This document shows positions 20,990-30,286 of a stretch of DNA of 64,000 nucleotides, one piece after another. Position numbers and translations under genes: made by a program. The notes under the pieces were generated by a model. It did no database searches. It saw nothing but the letters and a program-made list of their open reading frames with translations, and was not told the origin of the DNA. The stretch spans positions 716,001 to 780,000 of the forward strand of contig NZ_CP151943.1 in NCBI RefSeq assembly GCF_038592905.1. The letters are read 5' to 3'. Each line of letters starts with the position of its first letter. Position 1 is the first letter of the stretch. This DNA comes from Neobacillus sp. FSL H8-0543 (GTDB lineage Bacteria; Bacillota; Bacilli; Bacillales; Cytobacillaceae).

Positions 20990-21229
20990 ATGATTCGGAT
21001 TATTGCTCTATTCATATTATTAATTCCTGGGTTTTTGGCTGGTTTTGGTATTAAATTAATGCGTGATATGACTTTTGGGGTTCTACTGTCTCCCATACCG
21101 TCTTTATGGCTTCAGTTTCTCCTTGGTTTACTATTCTTTCTTGGTGGTTTGGGATTTGTAGCAGGATTTATCTTTCGAAGAGATCGTAAACGGAATAAAG
21201 TTCAAGCTAGATTTAAGGATAATAGATAA
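20990..21229 (+). CDS. yqzF: small membrane protein YqzF (DUF2627)
   Basis: The 79-aa protein has two hydrophobic helices (about 3-22 and 43-64), with a basic tail RRDRKRNKVQARFKDNR. It matches DUF2627, found between bkdR and yqiK/spo0A in Bacillus. GGAAGGA precedes the ATG. It is transcribed divergently from bkdR and converges on yqiK at a shared terminator. No function is assigned. Confidence 0.85.
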   Translation: MIRIIALFILLIPGFLAGFGIKLMRDMTFGVLLSPIPSLWLQFLLGLLFFLGGLGFVAGFIFRRDRKRNKVQARFKDNR

Positions 21230-21232
21230 AGA

Positions 21233-21259
21233 AGAAAGAGACCATTTTGGTCTCTTTCT
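21233..21259. terminator. bidirectional terminator between yqzF and yqiK
   Basis: AGAAAGAGACCA and TGGTCTCTTTCT form a perfect 12-bp stem with a TTT loop between two convergent genes. Confidence 0.85.
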
Positions 21260-21264
21260 AAGTT

Positions 21265-21990
21265 TTAGCCTTGAGTATATTGTTTTCTTATATTCAATGC
21301 TTTGACAGGTTCATCTGTAATGATAGCTGAACATCTTATATTAAAAAATCTATGCAAATCAGCATCTTTATTTACTGTATAAGGTCTAACCGCTATTCCA
21401 TTTTCCATTGTACTTTTAATAATTTTATCCGAGATACGGGAGTATTTTGGATGCATTCCTTTTGCCCTGATTGACTGGGCGTATACCCATGGCATAAATA
21501 TCCGTTCATTAAAAAGTGGTGCAGTTTCTATTTCCGGTGCCAGTTGATAACTATATACCACACTATAATGATTGAAAGAAGAAATAATAATTCTGTCGGT
21601 CATACCATAATTCCGAACAAGCTGGATAACCCTTTCTTCCATTCCTTTATATGGAATAAGATCATTTTTCAACTCTATATTACAAACAAGATTATTCGTT
21701 TGCATCCAATCAAGTACTTCATTTAGTGAAGGTATCGGCTCTTTTTTTACACCCTTTTTACTGGCATTTAACTTTCTGATGTCTTTAAATAAGAAATCCT
21801 TTACATATCCTGATCCATCTGTTGTTCTATTGACCTTCTCATCATGAATAACAACGATTTCATCGTCTTTGGTTAATTGGACATCGAGTTCCAGACCATC
21901 AGCACCTGCTTTTTCAGCTTCGACAAATGCACCCATTGTATTTTCGCTAAATACAGCTGCATAACCGCGGTGGGCAAATATTTGTGTCAT
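21265..21990 (-). CDS. yqiK: glycerophosphodiester phosphodiesterase YqiK
   Basis: The roughly 241-aa GDPD-family TIM barrel opens with the catalytic IFAHRGYAAVFSENT. It continues with GLELDVQLTKDDEIVVIHD, which supplies the metal-binding Glu/Asp and second catalytic His. No signal peptide is present, so it is expected in the cytoplasm, where it would release glycerol 3-phosphate from deacylated phospholipids. The ATG at 21990 (MTQIFAHRG) with GGGAAGTG is preferred over the TTG at 22005. Confidence 0.9.
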   Translation of the reverse strand: MTQIFAHRGYAAVFSENTMGAFVEAEKAGADGLELDVQLTKDDEIVVIHDEKVNRTTDGSGYVKDFLFKDIRKLNASKKGVKKEPIPSLNEVLDWMQTNNLVCNIELKNDLIPYKGMEERVIQLVRNYGMTDRIIISSFNHYSVVYSYQLAPEIETAPLFNERIFMPWVYAQSIRAKGMHPKYSRISDKIIKSTMENGIAVRPYTVNKDADLHRFFNIRCSAIITDEPVKALNIRKQYTQG

Positions 21991-22027
21991 TTTTTCACTT
22001 CCCAACTACTATTTGGAGGAATTTACA

Positions 22028-22165
22028 ATGAAACCACTACAACTATCACCTGAAACGGCCATTAAACTAGCCGAAAAATTAAATGTTCCCATTGAACATC
22101 TTATGCATATGCCACAGCACATTCTTATTCAAAAATTAATGGAATTACAAAAGGAAGAGCAGTAA
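22028..22165 (+). CDS. YycC-family small protein (45 aa)
   Basis: An ATG seven bases after TTTGGAGGA starts a 45-residue ORF, MKPLQLSPETAIKLAEKLNV, continuing with PIEHLMHMPQHILIQ. This is the YycC-like family, small soluble helical proteins of Bacillus with no known function. It is too short for a standard ORF cut-off. It lies between yqiK and spo0A on the opposite strand and ends before a shared terminator. Confidence 0.82.
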   Translation: MKPLQLSPETAIKLAEKLNVPIEHLMHMPQHILIQKLMELQKEEQ

Positions 22166-22195
22166 CCGCCAGCTGCTCGATGCTTTAAATTCGAA

Positions 22196-22222
22196 AAAGC
22201 CTTCATTCAGAATGAAGGCTTT
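22196..22222. terminator. bidirectional terminator, spo0A / yycC-like gene
   Basis: AAAGCCTTCATT and AATGAAGGCTTT form a perfect 12-bp stem around CAG. It serves the convergent spo0A and yycC-like genes. Confidence 0.9.
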
Positions 22223-22239
22223 CATTTGTTCTGGGTTTC

Positions 22240-23031
22240 TCAAGAGGCCTTGTGTTCAAGACGAAGTTTATCTGCTACCATCGCAATAAATTCACTGTTC
22301 GTTGGCTTTGCTTTTGACATACTGACAGTGTAACCAAAAAGCGAGGAAATTGAATCAATATTTCCGCGGCTCCATGCAACTTCAATGGCATGGCGAATGG
22401 CACGCTCAACACGACTTGCCGTTGTATTGTATTTTTTAGCAATATCAGGGTAAAGCACCTTTGTAATTGAACCTAAAAGTTCAATATCGTTGTAGACCAT
22501 AGAAATAGCTTCACGCAAATACAGATATCCTTTAATATGCGCTGGAACACCAATTTCATGAATAATACTTGTGATACTTGCATCAAGGTTTTTCGGCTTT
22601 TGTTCATTTTGCGAACGGTAATTTGATGTTGGCAGCTTACGGCTTACTTGACTTGTTTTTCCGCTAACCTGACGAATATGATTTCCAAGGTTCTCCATAT
22701 CAAACGGTTTTAGAATAAAATAAGATGCACCAAGCTCAACCGCTTTCTTTGTAACATCTTCTTGACCAAACGCAGTAAGCATTATAACGTTCGGTATTGT
22801 CGCTTTTTTCAGATCTCTCATTCGCTCTAGAACTGCTAAGCCATCAAGATGAGGCATTATAATATCTAAAACAAGTACATCAGGTTCTACTGTTTCTAAC
22901 ATCTCTAAGCAATCTTGTCCGTTATGTGCGATACCTGAGATTTCCATATCTTCTTGGGAAGAAATGTAGTCCTCTAATAATCCAACTAACTCCCTATTGT
23001 CATCAACGACACAAACTTTAATCTTTTTCAA
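22240..23031 (-). CDS. spo0A: sporulation master regulator Spo0A
   Basis: The 263-aa response regulator has its acidic pocket at D10-D11, the phosphorylated Asp at residue 56 ([13 protein letters not shown]) and the conserved Lys in YFILKPF. A C-terminal sporulation DNA-binding domain includes [19 protein letters not shown]. When phosphorylated it binds 0A boxes and switches on sporulation. The start is a TTG behind GGGGAGGA, as in other Bacillus. The upstream region has a sigma-H-type promoter and two 0A boxes, consistent with autoregulation. Confidence 0.97.
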   Translation of the reverse strand: MKKIKVCVVDDNRELVGLLEDYISSQEDMEISGIAHNGQDCLEMLETVEPDVLVLDIIMPHLDGLAVLERMRDLKKATIPNVIMLTAFGQEDVTKKAVELGASYFILKPFDMENLGNHIRQVSGKTSQVSRKLPTSNYRSQNEQKPKNLDASITSIIHEIGVPAHIKGYLYLREAISMVYNDIELLGSITKVLYPDIAKKYNTTASRVERAIRHAIEVAWSRGNIDSISSLFGYTVSMSKAKPTNSEFIAMVADKLRLEHKAS

Positions 23032-23123
23032 CTTTGTATCCTCCCCAAACTCAAATATTCTCTTTTATCACTTTAATTTTTATTATTTATTTTTTATTCG
23101 CTTAATTCTATTCTAAATTAGAA

Positions 23124-23149
23124 ATTCGACAATGCAACAAAAATTCCTC
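23124..23149 (-). promoter_or_regulatory. spo0A sigma-H promoter with overlapping 0A box
   Basis: On the minus strand AGGAATT (23142-23148) and CGAAT form a sigma-H-like promoter. The -10 region overlaps TTGTCGAAT (23124-23132), a match to the 0A box TGTCGAA. This resembles the phosphorelay-driven sporulation promoter of spo0A. Confidence 0.65.
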
Positions 23150-23239
23150 TCATTTTTTTAATATTTCTTAAAATAGTTATAAAATCTCATCTATTCTTTA
23201 TTTTCCTTTGTTTTTCGACTAAATTCGCATTTATGGTTA

Positions 23240-23261
23240 ATTATACTATGTATTTGTCGAA
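23240..23261. promoter_or_regulatory. second 0A box and vegetative -10 element upstream of spo0A
   Basis: TTTGTCGAA on the plus strand (TGTCGAA at 23255-23261) matches the Spo0A box. On the minus strand TATAAT (23240-23245) lies next to it, but no good -35 hexamer is visible. This fits a weak, repressible vegetative promoter. Confidence 0.45.
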
Positions 23262-23273
23262 TAATCTTTATAC

Positions 23274-23307
23274 AAAAAAAGAAAATAGACGATTATCCGC
23301 CTATTTC
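23274..23307 (-). terminator. terminator downstream of spoIVB
   Basis: On the minus strand GAAATAGGCG pairs with CGTCTATTTTC around GATAAT and is followed by a run of seven T residues. It separates spoIVB from the spo0A promoters. Confidence 0.8.
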
Positions 23308-23386
23308 CATATATTGAGTAATATCTAGCTTCTGCACCTAGCCCCTCGAGTCTTTGGGGCTGACCAAGGAGCATACGCTTTTCGTT

Positions 23387-24676
23387 TTAACTGGCTTTTT
23401 CTTTTGGTTTTTCGTATATGTTAATTCCAGCTTCATTTAACATCCATTCAATGTGAACACCATAACCGCTTGTTGGGTCATTGACAAAAACATGAGTCAC
23501 CGCACCTATTAACTTGCCGTCCTGTATGATTGGACTTCCACTCATTCCCTGGACGATCCCTCCTGTTTTATCAAGAAGTTTCGGGTCAACAACCTTGATA
23601 ACCATGCCTTTTGTAGCTGGAAATTTTTGCGGAATCGTGCTAACAATTTCTATATTAAATTCTTCTACTTTGTCATCATTTACTACAGTTAAAATCTTTG
23701 CGGGTCCTTCTTTCACTTGATGGGATAAAGCAATTGGCAACGGTTTATCCAAGACCCCATTCCTTAATTCTTTGTGCAGTACACCAAATATCCCAAAGGG
23801 ACTATTTTTTGTGATGTTTCCTACTATTTCACGATCTGAAGAAAAGCGTGCCAACTTTTCACCTGGATCGCCATTACTTCCTTTTTCAATGGAAGTAACG
23901 GTAGAACGAACAATTTGACCATCCTCAACTACAATAGGTTTTTTTGTATCCATATCTGAAATAACATGACCTAAAGCGCCATATTTTTTTGATTTTGGAT
24001 CAACAAATGTCATGGTGCCTATTCCTGCTGCTGAGTCACGGATATATAATCCAAGTTTATAGGACTTTTCTCCCTTATCTTTTAAAGGAGTAAGCTTTGT
24101 AGTGAATTTTCCGCTTTCTCTGCTAATAACCATATCTAATGCTTCACTGTTTTGTCCTGCATTTTGTACAAATGGCGCAACATCAGTCATTTTTTCAATT
24201 TTATTTCCATTTATTTCCGTAATGATATCCCCGATTTTAATTCCTGCTAATTCTCCAGGAGACTTTTTTCCATCTTCAGTCGAAACTAAATGGTGTCCAA
24301 CAACCAGTACACCAACTGTGTTTAATTTAACTCCTATAGATTGGCCCCCAGGAGTTACCCGGAAATCCTTTAATACTTGTACATCAACCTTTTTTATTGG
24401 AATACCTGCAAATTCTAACAGCATTTCATTTTGACCATTTTCTTTTGCTTGTAATGAAACAGATTTTTGATCCTGAGCAAGTGTGATAGTGGAATTGTGA
24501 GAACCGACTGTGGCCGACACCGGAGCGGCCTTTTGAAAAGTATAATCTTGTCCTTCAAAAACGGTTATCGTCTTTGGTATATCAAGGTAATCCTGAATTG
24601 GTTTAAAAAACAATACGCTGATTAATGAAACAAGGAGAATTCCACCAATAATCTTTCTAATTATGTCTAATTTCAA
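23387..24676 (-). CDS. spoIVB: SpoIVB serine peptidase (sigma-K checkpoint signal)
   Basis: The roughly 429-aa protein has an N-terminal membrane anchor (about 8-28), a PDZ domain (about 110-190) and an S55 peptidase domain. That domain carries [11 protein letters not shown] with the catalytic His and [14 protein letters not shown] with the catalytic Ser. It is made in the forespore and cleaves SpoIVFA across the intermembrane space to trigger pro-sigma-K processing. A GTG at 24685 opens the frame, but the TTG at 24676 has better spacing to GAGGAG. It lies between recN and spo0A as in B. subtilis. Confidence 0.95.
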   Translation of the reverse strand: MKLDIIRKIIGGILLVSLISVLFFKPIQDYLDIPKTITVFEGQDYTFQKAAPVSATVGSHNSTITLAQDQKSVSLQAKENGQNEMLLEFAGIPIKKVDVQVLKDFRVTPGGQSIGVKLNTVGVLVVGHHLVSTEDGKKSPGELAGIKIGDIITEINGNKIEKMTDVAPFVQNAGQNSEALDMVISRESGKFTTKLTPLKDKGEKSYKLGLYIRDSAAGIGTMTFVDPKSKKYGALGHVISDMDTKKPIVVEDGQIVRSTVTSIEKGSNGDPGEKLARFSSDREIVGNITKNSPFGIFGVLHKELRNGVLDKPLPIALSHQVKEGPAKILTVVNDDKVEEFNIEIVSTIPQKFPATKGMVIKVVDPKLLDKTGGIVQGMSGSPIIQDGKLIGAVTHVFVNDPTSGYGVHIEWMLNEAGINIYEKPKEKAS

Positions 24677-24769
24677 ACTTTTCACTCTCCTCGCTTCTAT
24701 TTCACTATATCGAAATGGCTACATCTTTAATTTTGCCTCGTTCCCTTGCATTTATAACTGAAGACAATA

Positions 24770-24798
24770 TAAAAAAGCTACCCAATTTGGATAGCTTT
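24770..24798 (-). terminator. terminator downstream of recN
   Basis: On the minus strand AAAGCTATCC pairs with GGGTAGCTTT around AAATT and is followed by TTTTATA. Confidence 0.85.
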
Positions 24799-24874
24799 AC
24801 ATTTTTTATAAAAAATATAACAATAATAACTCTGAACTCATGCAATAAATGTACAAAAAGTGAATTTTTGATAA

Positions 24875-26572
24875 CTAAACGTTTGTATGCACTTTTTTAT
24901 TTTCTGCTGCAAGGAATAGTAATTCTTCCGCATGTTTTTTGGTAAGGTCAGTTATTTCAACACCAGAAATCATTCGGCCAATTTCTTTAATTTTTTCTTC
25001 TGAGCTTAGAGGACTAACTGCAGTTTTTGTTCTGCCGTCTTTCGTGACCTTGGAAATATACAGATGGGTGTCTGCCATCGCAGCCACCTGAGGTAAATGA
25101 GAAATACATAATACCTGCGAATCAACAGCTACTTTATATATTTTTTCGGCAATAGATTGTGCCACTCTTCCGCTAACACCAGTATCAACCTCATCAAATA
25201 TGATCGAGGTTACACCTTGGTGTTTGGAAAAAATGCTTTTTAATGCCAACATGATTCGTGATAACTCTCCGCCTGATGCTATTTTTGATAAAGGCTTTAA
25301 TGGTTCACCAGGATTAGTGGAAATAAAAAACTCAACATGATCGACACCGTTTCTCGAGAAATGAGGCAAAATTGATTCAAAACGAATTTCAAATACTGTT
25401 TTCGCCATATATAATTCCTTTAATTCATTATGTATTAATTTCGTTAACCTCTCCGCCCAACGTTTACGGATTTCCGTTAATTGCTTGGCTTCTAATATTA
25501 GGTCTTTCTTTATGGAGGATAGTTCCTTCTCTAATTGACCAATATGTGTTTCTTTATTTTGCAGTGTTTCGATTTCTTCTTCAATTTTTGCCGCATATTC
25601 AACTATTTCTTCTATCGTTTTACCGTATTTCCGTTTTAATTGGTTAATCTCATTTAAACGCTCTTCAATTTCATTTAATTTATGGGGATCGTATTCCAAC
25701 CCATCCAATTCTGCTCTTAAAGCACTAGTCACATCCTCTAGCTGATAAAAACTGTTCATCACTGATTGAAAAGATTCCTTATATGCCGTATCTAGTGCCG
25801 CTGCATCCTCAAGATGGCCCATTGCCATACTAATCCAATCGAGTCCCTTTTGATCTCCTCTTAACGCATTGTAGCTCGTTTGAAGCGATTCAAATACCCT
25901 TTCAAAATTAGCGAGTTTCTTTTTCTCCTCATAAAGCTCATTGTCTTCATTAAGCTTTAAATTCGCATTTTGAATTTCATCAAACTGAAATTGAATTAAA
26001 TCAAGACGATGGGCTGTTTTTTGCTCATTTTCACTTAAGGACTTCAACTTTTTATTTACTTGCTCGAAGCGATGGAATACATCCTGGTATTCAGTGATTG
26101 AAGGATAAATTTCTTCAAAACCAAATTGGTCCAGCAGTGGTAGATGTCTGGTCTCATCCATTAAATCTTGATGTTCATGCTGTCCATGAATATCTACAAG
26201 TGTGGCACCAATTTCTCTGAGTGTTGAAATTGTAACCAGCTTACCATTGATTCGGCAGACACTTTTTCCTGTACGTGATATATCTCTGCGCAGGACAATC
26301 ATGCCTTCCTCAATCTCAATTCCAAATTCCAATGCTTTTGCAGTTACAGGGTGTTGATACTCCAATTGAAATAATCCCTCAATTTCCGCTTTGGCCTCGC
26401 CATGACGAACAAATTCAGCAGATCCTCTACCCCCAACCAATAAATGAATGGCATCGATAATAATTGATTTTCCAGCACCAGTTTCACCCGTTAAGACTGT
26501 CAATCCTTTCTCAAAAGAAACGGTGAGAGCTTCAATAATCGCAAAGTTTTTTATCGATAATTCTGATAACAA
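24875..26572 (-). CDS. recN: DNA repair ATPase RecN
   Basis: The 565-aa SMC-like protein has an N-terminal Walker A TGETGAGKS (about 28-36) and a long central coiled coil (about 160-370). The C-terminal ABC signature is ASGGELSRIMLALK and the Walker B is IIFDEVDTGVSG. It gathers DNA ends at double-strand breaks. The start is a TTG behind GGGGGA. It follows ahrC by 15 bp and ends at a strong terminator. Confidence 0.96.
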   Translation of the reverse strand: MLSELSIKNFAIIEALTVSFEKGLTVLTGETGAGKSIIIDAIHLLVGGRGSAEFVRHGEAKAEIEGLFQLEYQHPVTAKALEFGIEIEEGMIVLRRDISRTGKSVCRINGKLVTISTLREIGATLVDIHGQHEHQDLMDETRHLPLLDQFGFEEIYPSITEYQDVFHRFEQVNKKLKSLSENEQKTAHRLDLIQFQFDEIQNANLKLNEDNELYEEKKKLANFERVFESLQTSYNALRGDQKGLDWISMAMGHLEDAAALDTAYKESFQSVMNSFYQLEDVTSALRAELDGLEYDPHKLNEIEERLNEINQLKRKYGKTIEEIVEYAAKIEEEIETLQNKETHIGQLEKELSSIKKDLILEAKQLTEIRKRWAERLTKLIHNELKELYMAKTVFEIRFESILPHFSRNGVDHVEFFISTNPGEPLKPLSKIASGGELSRIMLALKSIFSKHQGVTSIIFDEVDTGVSGRVAQSIAEKIYKVAVDSQVLCISHLPQVAAMADTHLYISKVTKDGRTKTAVSPLSSEEKIKEIGRMISGVEITDLTKKHAEELLFLAAENKKVHTNV

Positions 26573-26587
26573 GGTACATTCCCCCTA

Positions 26588-27037
26588 TTAAAGCATATCA
26601 AGGAAACGATTAGTGATGACCTCTGTCTCTTCAGGAGTACGACAGATAATTAAAATTGTATCGTCGCCACAAATCGTTCCTAGAATTTCTTCCCAGTCTA
26701 GATTGTCAAGCAAGGCACCAATGGCCATCGCATTACCAGGCAGACACTTCATAACGAGCAAATGTCCTGCTGAATCAATTCGAACAAAGGCATCCATTAA
26801 TGATCGCCGTAATTTTTGCAATGGATTAAACCGTTGATCTGCAGGCAAGCTATATTTGTATCTGCCATCTAGTAACGGGACCTTCACGAGGTGCAATTCT
26901 TTAATATCCCGGGAAACAGTTGCTTGAGTCACGTTAAAACCAGCATTTTTTAGTTCATCAACAAGATCATCTTGTGTTTCAATATCATTATTGGCAATAA
27001 TTTCTCTTATTTTAATATGCCGCTGACCTTTATTCAT
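26588..27037 (-). CDS. ahrC: arginine repressor/activator AhrC (ArgR)
   Basis: The 149-aa protein has an N-terminal winged helix ([18 protein letters not shown]) and a C-terminal arginine-binding trimerisation domain with [14 protein letters not shown]. It represses arginine synthesis and activates catabolism. The candidate ARG box near artP at 4.5 kb is a likely local target. Position between yqxC and recN matches B. subtilis. Confidence 0.95.
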   Translation of the reverse strand: MNKGQRHIKIREIIANNDIETQDDLVDELKNAGFNVTQATVSRDIKELHLVKVPLLDGRYKYSLPADQRFNPLQKLRRSLMDAFVRIDSAGHLLVMKCLPGNAMAIGALLDNLDWEEILGTICGDDTILIICRTPEETEVITNRFLDML

Positions 27038-27167
27038 TTAATCACTCCTAAATTCACTCAAACCATTTATGTATTTTGTACTAAATTGGCGCTTCTACAC
27101 ATATGTTAGCTGATTTTGGCAAAGATGTACATTTATTCTTTAACAGAATTTATAGCAAGTTTTTACG

Positions 27168-27196
27168 AAAAAAAGGATAAGCAATTGCTTATCCTT
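27168..27196 (-). terminator. terminator overlapping the yqxC stop codon
   Basis: On the minus strand AAGGATAAGC and GCTTATCCTT form a palindromic stem followed by TTTTTTCG. The stem begins at the last codons of yqxC, so the dxs-yqxC transcript is separated from ahrC-recN. Confidence 0.85.
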
Positions 27197-28028
27197 CGGC
27201 GTTTTGTTTTGATTTAAATTCTTGATGAGATTCTTTCACAATTTGTGAAGGCTCGATTGGTAAGCGGTTCTCACCTATTTCCTTCTCACCTTCCCATTTG
27301 AGATGAAGAAGGAATTCAATATTCCCGTCTCCTCCGGTAATCGGAGAAAAGGATAAATTTACAGCATCAAATCCCTGAGTTACGGAAAAATCGACAATTT
27401 TATTAACAACTTGCAAATGTACCTTTTCATCTCGAATAATTCCCTTTTTACCGACTTGCTCGCGACCAGCCTCGAACTGCGGTTTCACAAGAGCAATAAT
27501 ATCGCCGCCCGGGATTAATAAGGTTTTTAAAACAGGAAGAATAAGTCTTAATGAAATAAACGAAACGTCGATTGTAGCAAAATTAGGCATTTCACCAGCC
27601 AAATCTTGTGGTGTTACATATCGAAAGTTCGTTCTCTCCATTACCACTACTCGCTCATCCTGACGGAGCTTCCAAGCTAGTTGATTGTATCCGACATCTA
27701 AAGCGTAGGTCATCTTCGCTCCATTTTGTAATGCGCAATCTGTAAAACCGCCAGTCGAGGCGCCAATATCGAGCATCACCTTATCCCTCACGGTCACATC
27801 AAATACCTTGAGAGCCTTCTCAAGCTTTAGCCCTCCTCTGCTAACATAAGGGAGTACGTTCCCTTTAACAGTAAGAGGGATATCCACATTTACTTTTTCT
27901 CCAGGTTTGTCAAGGCGTTCTTCGTTCGAATAAACAAGCCCTGCCATTACAGCTCTTTTCGCTTTTTCTCGCGTTTCTGCCAAGCCTCTGTCCACTAATA
28001 AAACATCAATACGTTCTTTTTTCTTCAT
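27189..28028 (-). CDS. yqxC: TlyA-family rRNA 2'-O-methyltransferase / hemolysin-like protein YqxC
   Basis: The 279-aa protein has an N-terminal S4 RNA-binding domain (RIDVLLVDRGLAETREKAKR) and an FtsJ-type SAM methyltransferase domain with motif I LDIGASTGGFTDCAL. TlyA relatives 2'-O-methylate 16S and 23S rRNA; the hemolysin label is historical. It starts three bases after the dxs stop, so the two are co-translated. Confidence 0.92.
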   Translation of the reverse strand: MKKKERIDVLLVDRGLAETREKAKRAVMAGLVYSNEERLDKPGEKVNVDIPLTVKGNVLPYVSRGGLKLEKALKVFDVTVRDKVMLDIGASTGGFTDCALQNGAKMTYALDVGYNQLAWKLRQDERVVVMERTNFRYVTPQDLAGEMPNFATIDVSFISLRLILPVLKTLLIPGGDIIALVKPQFEAGREQVGKKGIIRDEKVHLQVVNKIVDFSVTQGFDAVNLSFSPITGGDGNIEFLLHLKWEGEKEIGENRLPIEPSQIVKESHQEFKSKQNAEG

Positions 28029-28031
28029 CTG

Positions 28032-29927
28032 TTAAGCCCTTTGTTGTCTTTTTTTTGCAAGGATAGTCATTCTTTTGACAACATCTGAAGTGGTCATTCC
28101 AATCTCTCTAAGTAAGGAGTCGACATCACCATGTTCAATAAACTGATCTGGAATCCCCATTCTGTCAATAGCTTGATGGTAATATCCATGATCATGAGCA
28201 TACTCCAAGACTGAACTTCCAAAACCGCCCTGCAGCACTGCTTCTTCAATTGTCAGTATGGGGGTATTTTGTAAAAATAAATTAACAAGCATTTTTTCAT
28301 CTAATGGCTTGATAAACCTAGCATTTACAACCTTAATAGAAATACCTTGTTTTTCAAGGATAGCAGCGGCTTCCATTGCCATTGGAATTGTTGTTCCAAA
28401 GGTTAAGATGGCAGCATCTTCCCCTTCCTTTAATACTTCCCAAGTACCAATGGGAATTCTCTTTAAATCCTGATCCATTGGTACACCTAAACCATTACCT
28501 CGAGGAAATCTCATTGCAATCGGGCCATCGTCATAATTTATCGCAGTATAAACCATGTGCTGTCCTTCATTTTCATCTTTTGGCATCATTAAAACAATAT
28601 TTGGAACATGTCTTAAAAAGGCGATATCAAAAACACCCTGATGCGTCTCACCATCGGCACCAACTAAACCGGCGCGATCAATCCCGATGAAAACATTTAG
28701 GTTCTGACGGCAAATATCATGAACGACCTGATCATATGCTCGCTGTAAAAAAGTAGAATAGATGGCTAAAAACGGCTTCATGTTTTGAGTTGCCAAGCCT
28801 GCAGCTACAGTTGCAGCGTGTTGCTCTGCAATACCTACATCGTACATCCTGTCAGGAAACTCATTGGCAAAGCCTTCAAGCTTCGACCCTACTGGCATGG
28901 CAGGAGTAATAGCTACAATTCGCTCATCCTCACGAGCAAGCTTGCGAACAGTTTCACTAACTAGACTACTCCAAGCAGGAGGCGGGACCAGATCAGGCTT
29001 TACAAAGGCGCCTGTATCCATTTTATATGGACCCGTACCATGCCAGGTCCCTTTGGTATCGCTTTCCGCAGGATGGAATCCTTTGCCCTTTTTCGTGATT
29101 ACATGCAGCATAACAGGTCCTTCGGTTTTCTTAGCATAGGCAAGGTTTTCAAATAAGGCATCATAATCATGCCCATCAACAGGTCCTAAATAAGTGAATC
29201 CCATTTCCTCAAAAAACATTCCCGATACAAGTAAATATTTTAGACTGTCCTTTATCCGTTCCGCGGTGGCAGCAAGTTTTCCGCCTACAGCAGGTATCTT
29301 TTTTAACAACACTTCCAGCTCATCTTTTACCCATTGATACTTTCCAGCTGTCCGTAATTGCCCAAGAATCGTATGCAGTGCTCCGACATTAGGAGCAATT
29401 GACATTTCATTATCATTTAGAATGACAATCATGTTTTTCTTTTCATGTCCAATATGGTTCAAAGCCTCTAAAGCCATGCCTCCTGTTAAGGCACCATCAC
29501 CAATAACAGGTAAAATATAAGACTTTTCTTTTTTTAGATCCCTAGCAATTGCCATACCCATTGCAGCGGACAAAGAAGTTGAACTATGTCCAGTCTCCCA
29601 AACATCATGCTCACTTTCAATTCTTTTAGGGAATCCGCAAAGACCTTTATATTGACGTAAGGTATCAAATTCACAAGCTCTGCCTGTTAAGATTTTATGG
29701 ACATAAGACTGATGTCCAACGTCCCAAATGATTTTATCAGTTGGACTATCAAAGCATTTATGCAAGGCAATCGTTAATTCAACTACACCTAAATTTGGTC
29801 CAATATGGCCACCCGTTACGGAAAGCTTTTCAATCAAGAATTTCCGAACATCTTGACTTAGAGCCTGCAGTTCATTATTTGACATTCCCTTTAAAAAGGA
29901 AGGGTCTTTTATTGATAACAGATCCAT
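28032..29927 (-). CDS. dxs: 1-deoxy-D-xylulose-5-phosphate synthase
   Basis: The roughly 631-aa thiamine-diphosphate enzyme shows [20 protein letters not shown], the acidic [12 protein letters not shown] loop and [15 protein letters not shown]. It condenses pyruvate and glyceraldehyde 3-phosphate, the first step of the MEP isoprenoid route. The frame opens at 29948, but [12 protein letters not shown] at 29927 matches the usual N-terminus; neither start has a strong ribosome site. In B. subtilis it is directly downstream of ispA. Here a terminator and a repeat element lie between them. Confidence 0.94.
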   Translation of the reverse strand: MDLLSIKDPSFLKGMSNNELQALSQDVRKFLIEKLSVTGGHIGPNLGVVELTIALHKCFDSPTDKIIWDVGHQSYVHKILTGRACEFDTLRQYKGLCGFPKRIESEHDVWETGHSSTSLSAAMGMAIARDLKKEKSYILPVIGDGALTGGMALEALNHIGHEKKNMIVILNDNEMSIAPNVGALHTILGQLRTAGKYQWVKDELEVLLKKIPAVGGKLAATAERIKDSLKYLLVSGMFFEEMGFTYLGPVDGHDYDALFENLAYAKKTEGPVMLHVITKKGKGFHPAESDTKGTWHGTGPYKMDTGAFVKPDLVPPPAWSSLVSETVRKLAREDERIVAITPAMPVGSKLEGFANEFPDRMYDVGIAEQHAATVAAGLATQNMKPFLAIYSTFLQRAYDQVVHDICRQNLNVFIGIDRAGLVGADGETHQGVFDIAFLRHVPNIVLMMPKDENEGQHMVYTAINYDDGPIAMRFPRGNGLGVPMDQDLKRIPIGTWEVLKEGEDAAILTFGTTIPMAMEAAAILEKQGISIKVVNARFIKPLDEKMLVNLFLQNTPILTIEEAVLQGGFGSSVLEYAHDHGYYHQAIDRMGIPDQFIEHGDVDSLLREIGMTTSDVVKRMTILAKKRQQRA

Positions 29928-29991
29928 GTTTGGATCACTCACTTTCATACTTTTTCTTCGAAGTTAATTTATATTAGTTTATTATTAGTTT

Positions 29992-30177
29992 AGGCTGTGT
30001 TAAAGGACGGTGTTGATTCAGTACACTCTGTTGATTGGAGCGGAAGGCACGAGACTCCTGCGGGAAGAGCAAGTCACGGGAGACCCCGCAGGAGCGAAGC
30101 GACGAGGAGGCTCCCGGACTGCCCGCTAAAAAGCGAAGTGCCTGGAGCTCCAATCAACAGCAAGTTTAAAACAGCCT
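29992..30177. repeat. palindromic GC-rich dispersed repeat, copy 1
   Basis: Outer ends AGGCTGTGTTAAA and TTTAAAACAGCCT are inverted, and inner ends CTGTTGATTGGAGC (from 30028) and GCTCCAATCAACAG (to 30160) are also inverted. The core includes GAGACTCCTGCGGGA and GACCCCGCAGGAGCGAAGC. It is much richer in G+C than its surroundings. A related copy in the opposite orientation lies at about 60980-61160. A 60-codon open frame through it has no credible features. It fills the ispA-dxs gap. Confidence 0.85.
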
Positions 30178-30184
30178 GAGTTTA

Positions 30185-30218
30185 AAAAATAGCCGCTAAC
30201 ACTAAAAGTGATAACGGC
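30185..30218 (-). terminator. terminator downstream of ispA
   Basis: On the minus strand GCCGTTATCACT pairs with AGTGTTAGCGGC (two internal mismatches) around TTT and is followed by TATTTTTT. Confidence 0.8.
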
Positions 30219-30286
30219 ATTGGCAACTGTCAATTCATTGTCAACAATTATAACACAATTACGTTAATGTTCAAATATCTGTACTT

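Noticed and set aside
23330..23386. GC-richer block after spoIVB (CCTAGCCCCTCGAG and nearby) as a dispersed repeat
   Set aside because: It resembles intergenic repeat fragments I recall from other Bacillaceae, but no second copy is in this window, so it is not called.
29997..30179. 60-codon open frame through the GC-rich repeat
   Set aside because: It is read from the repeat element itself, has no ribosome site and has Arg/Pro/Gly-rich low-quality composition. Long open frames are expected by chance in GC-rich inserts.
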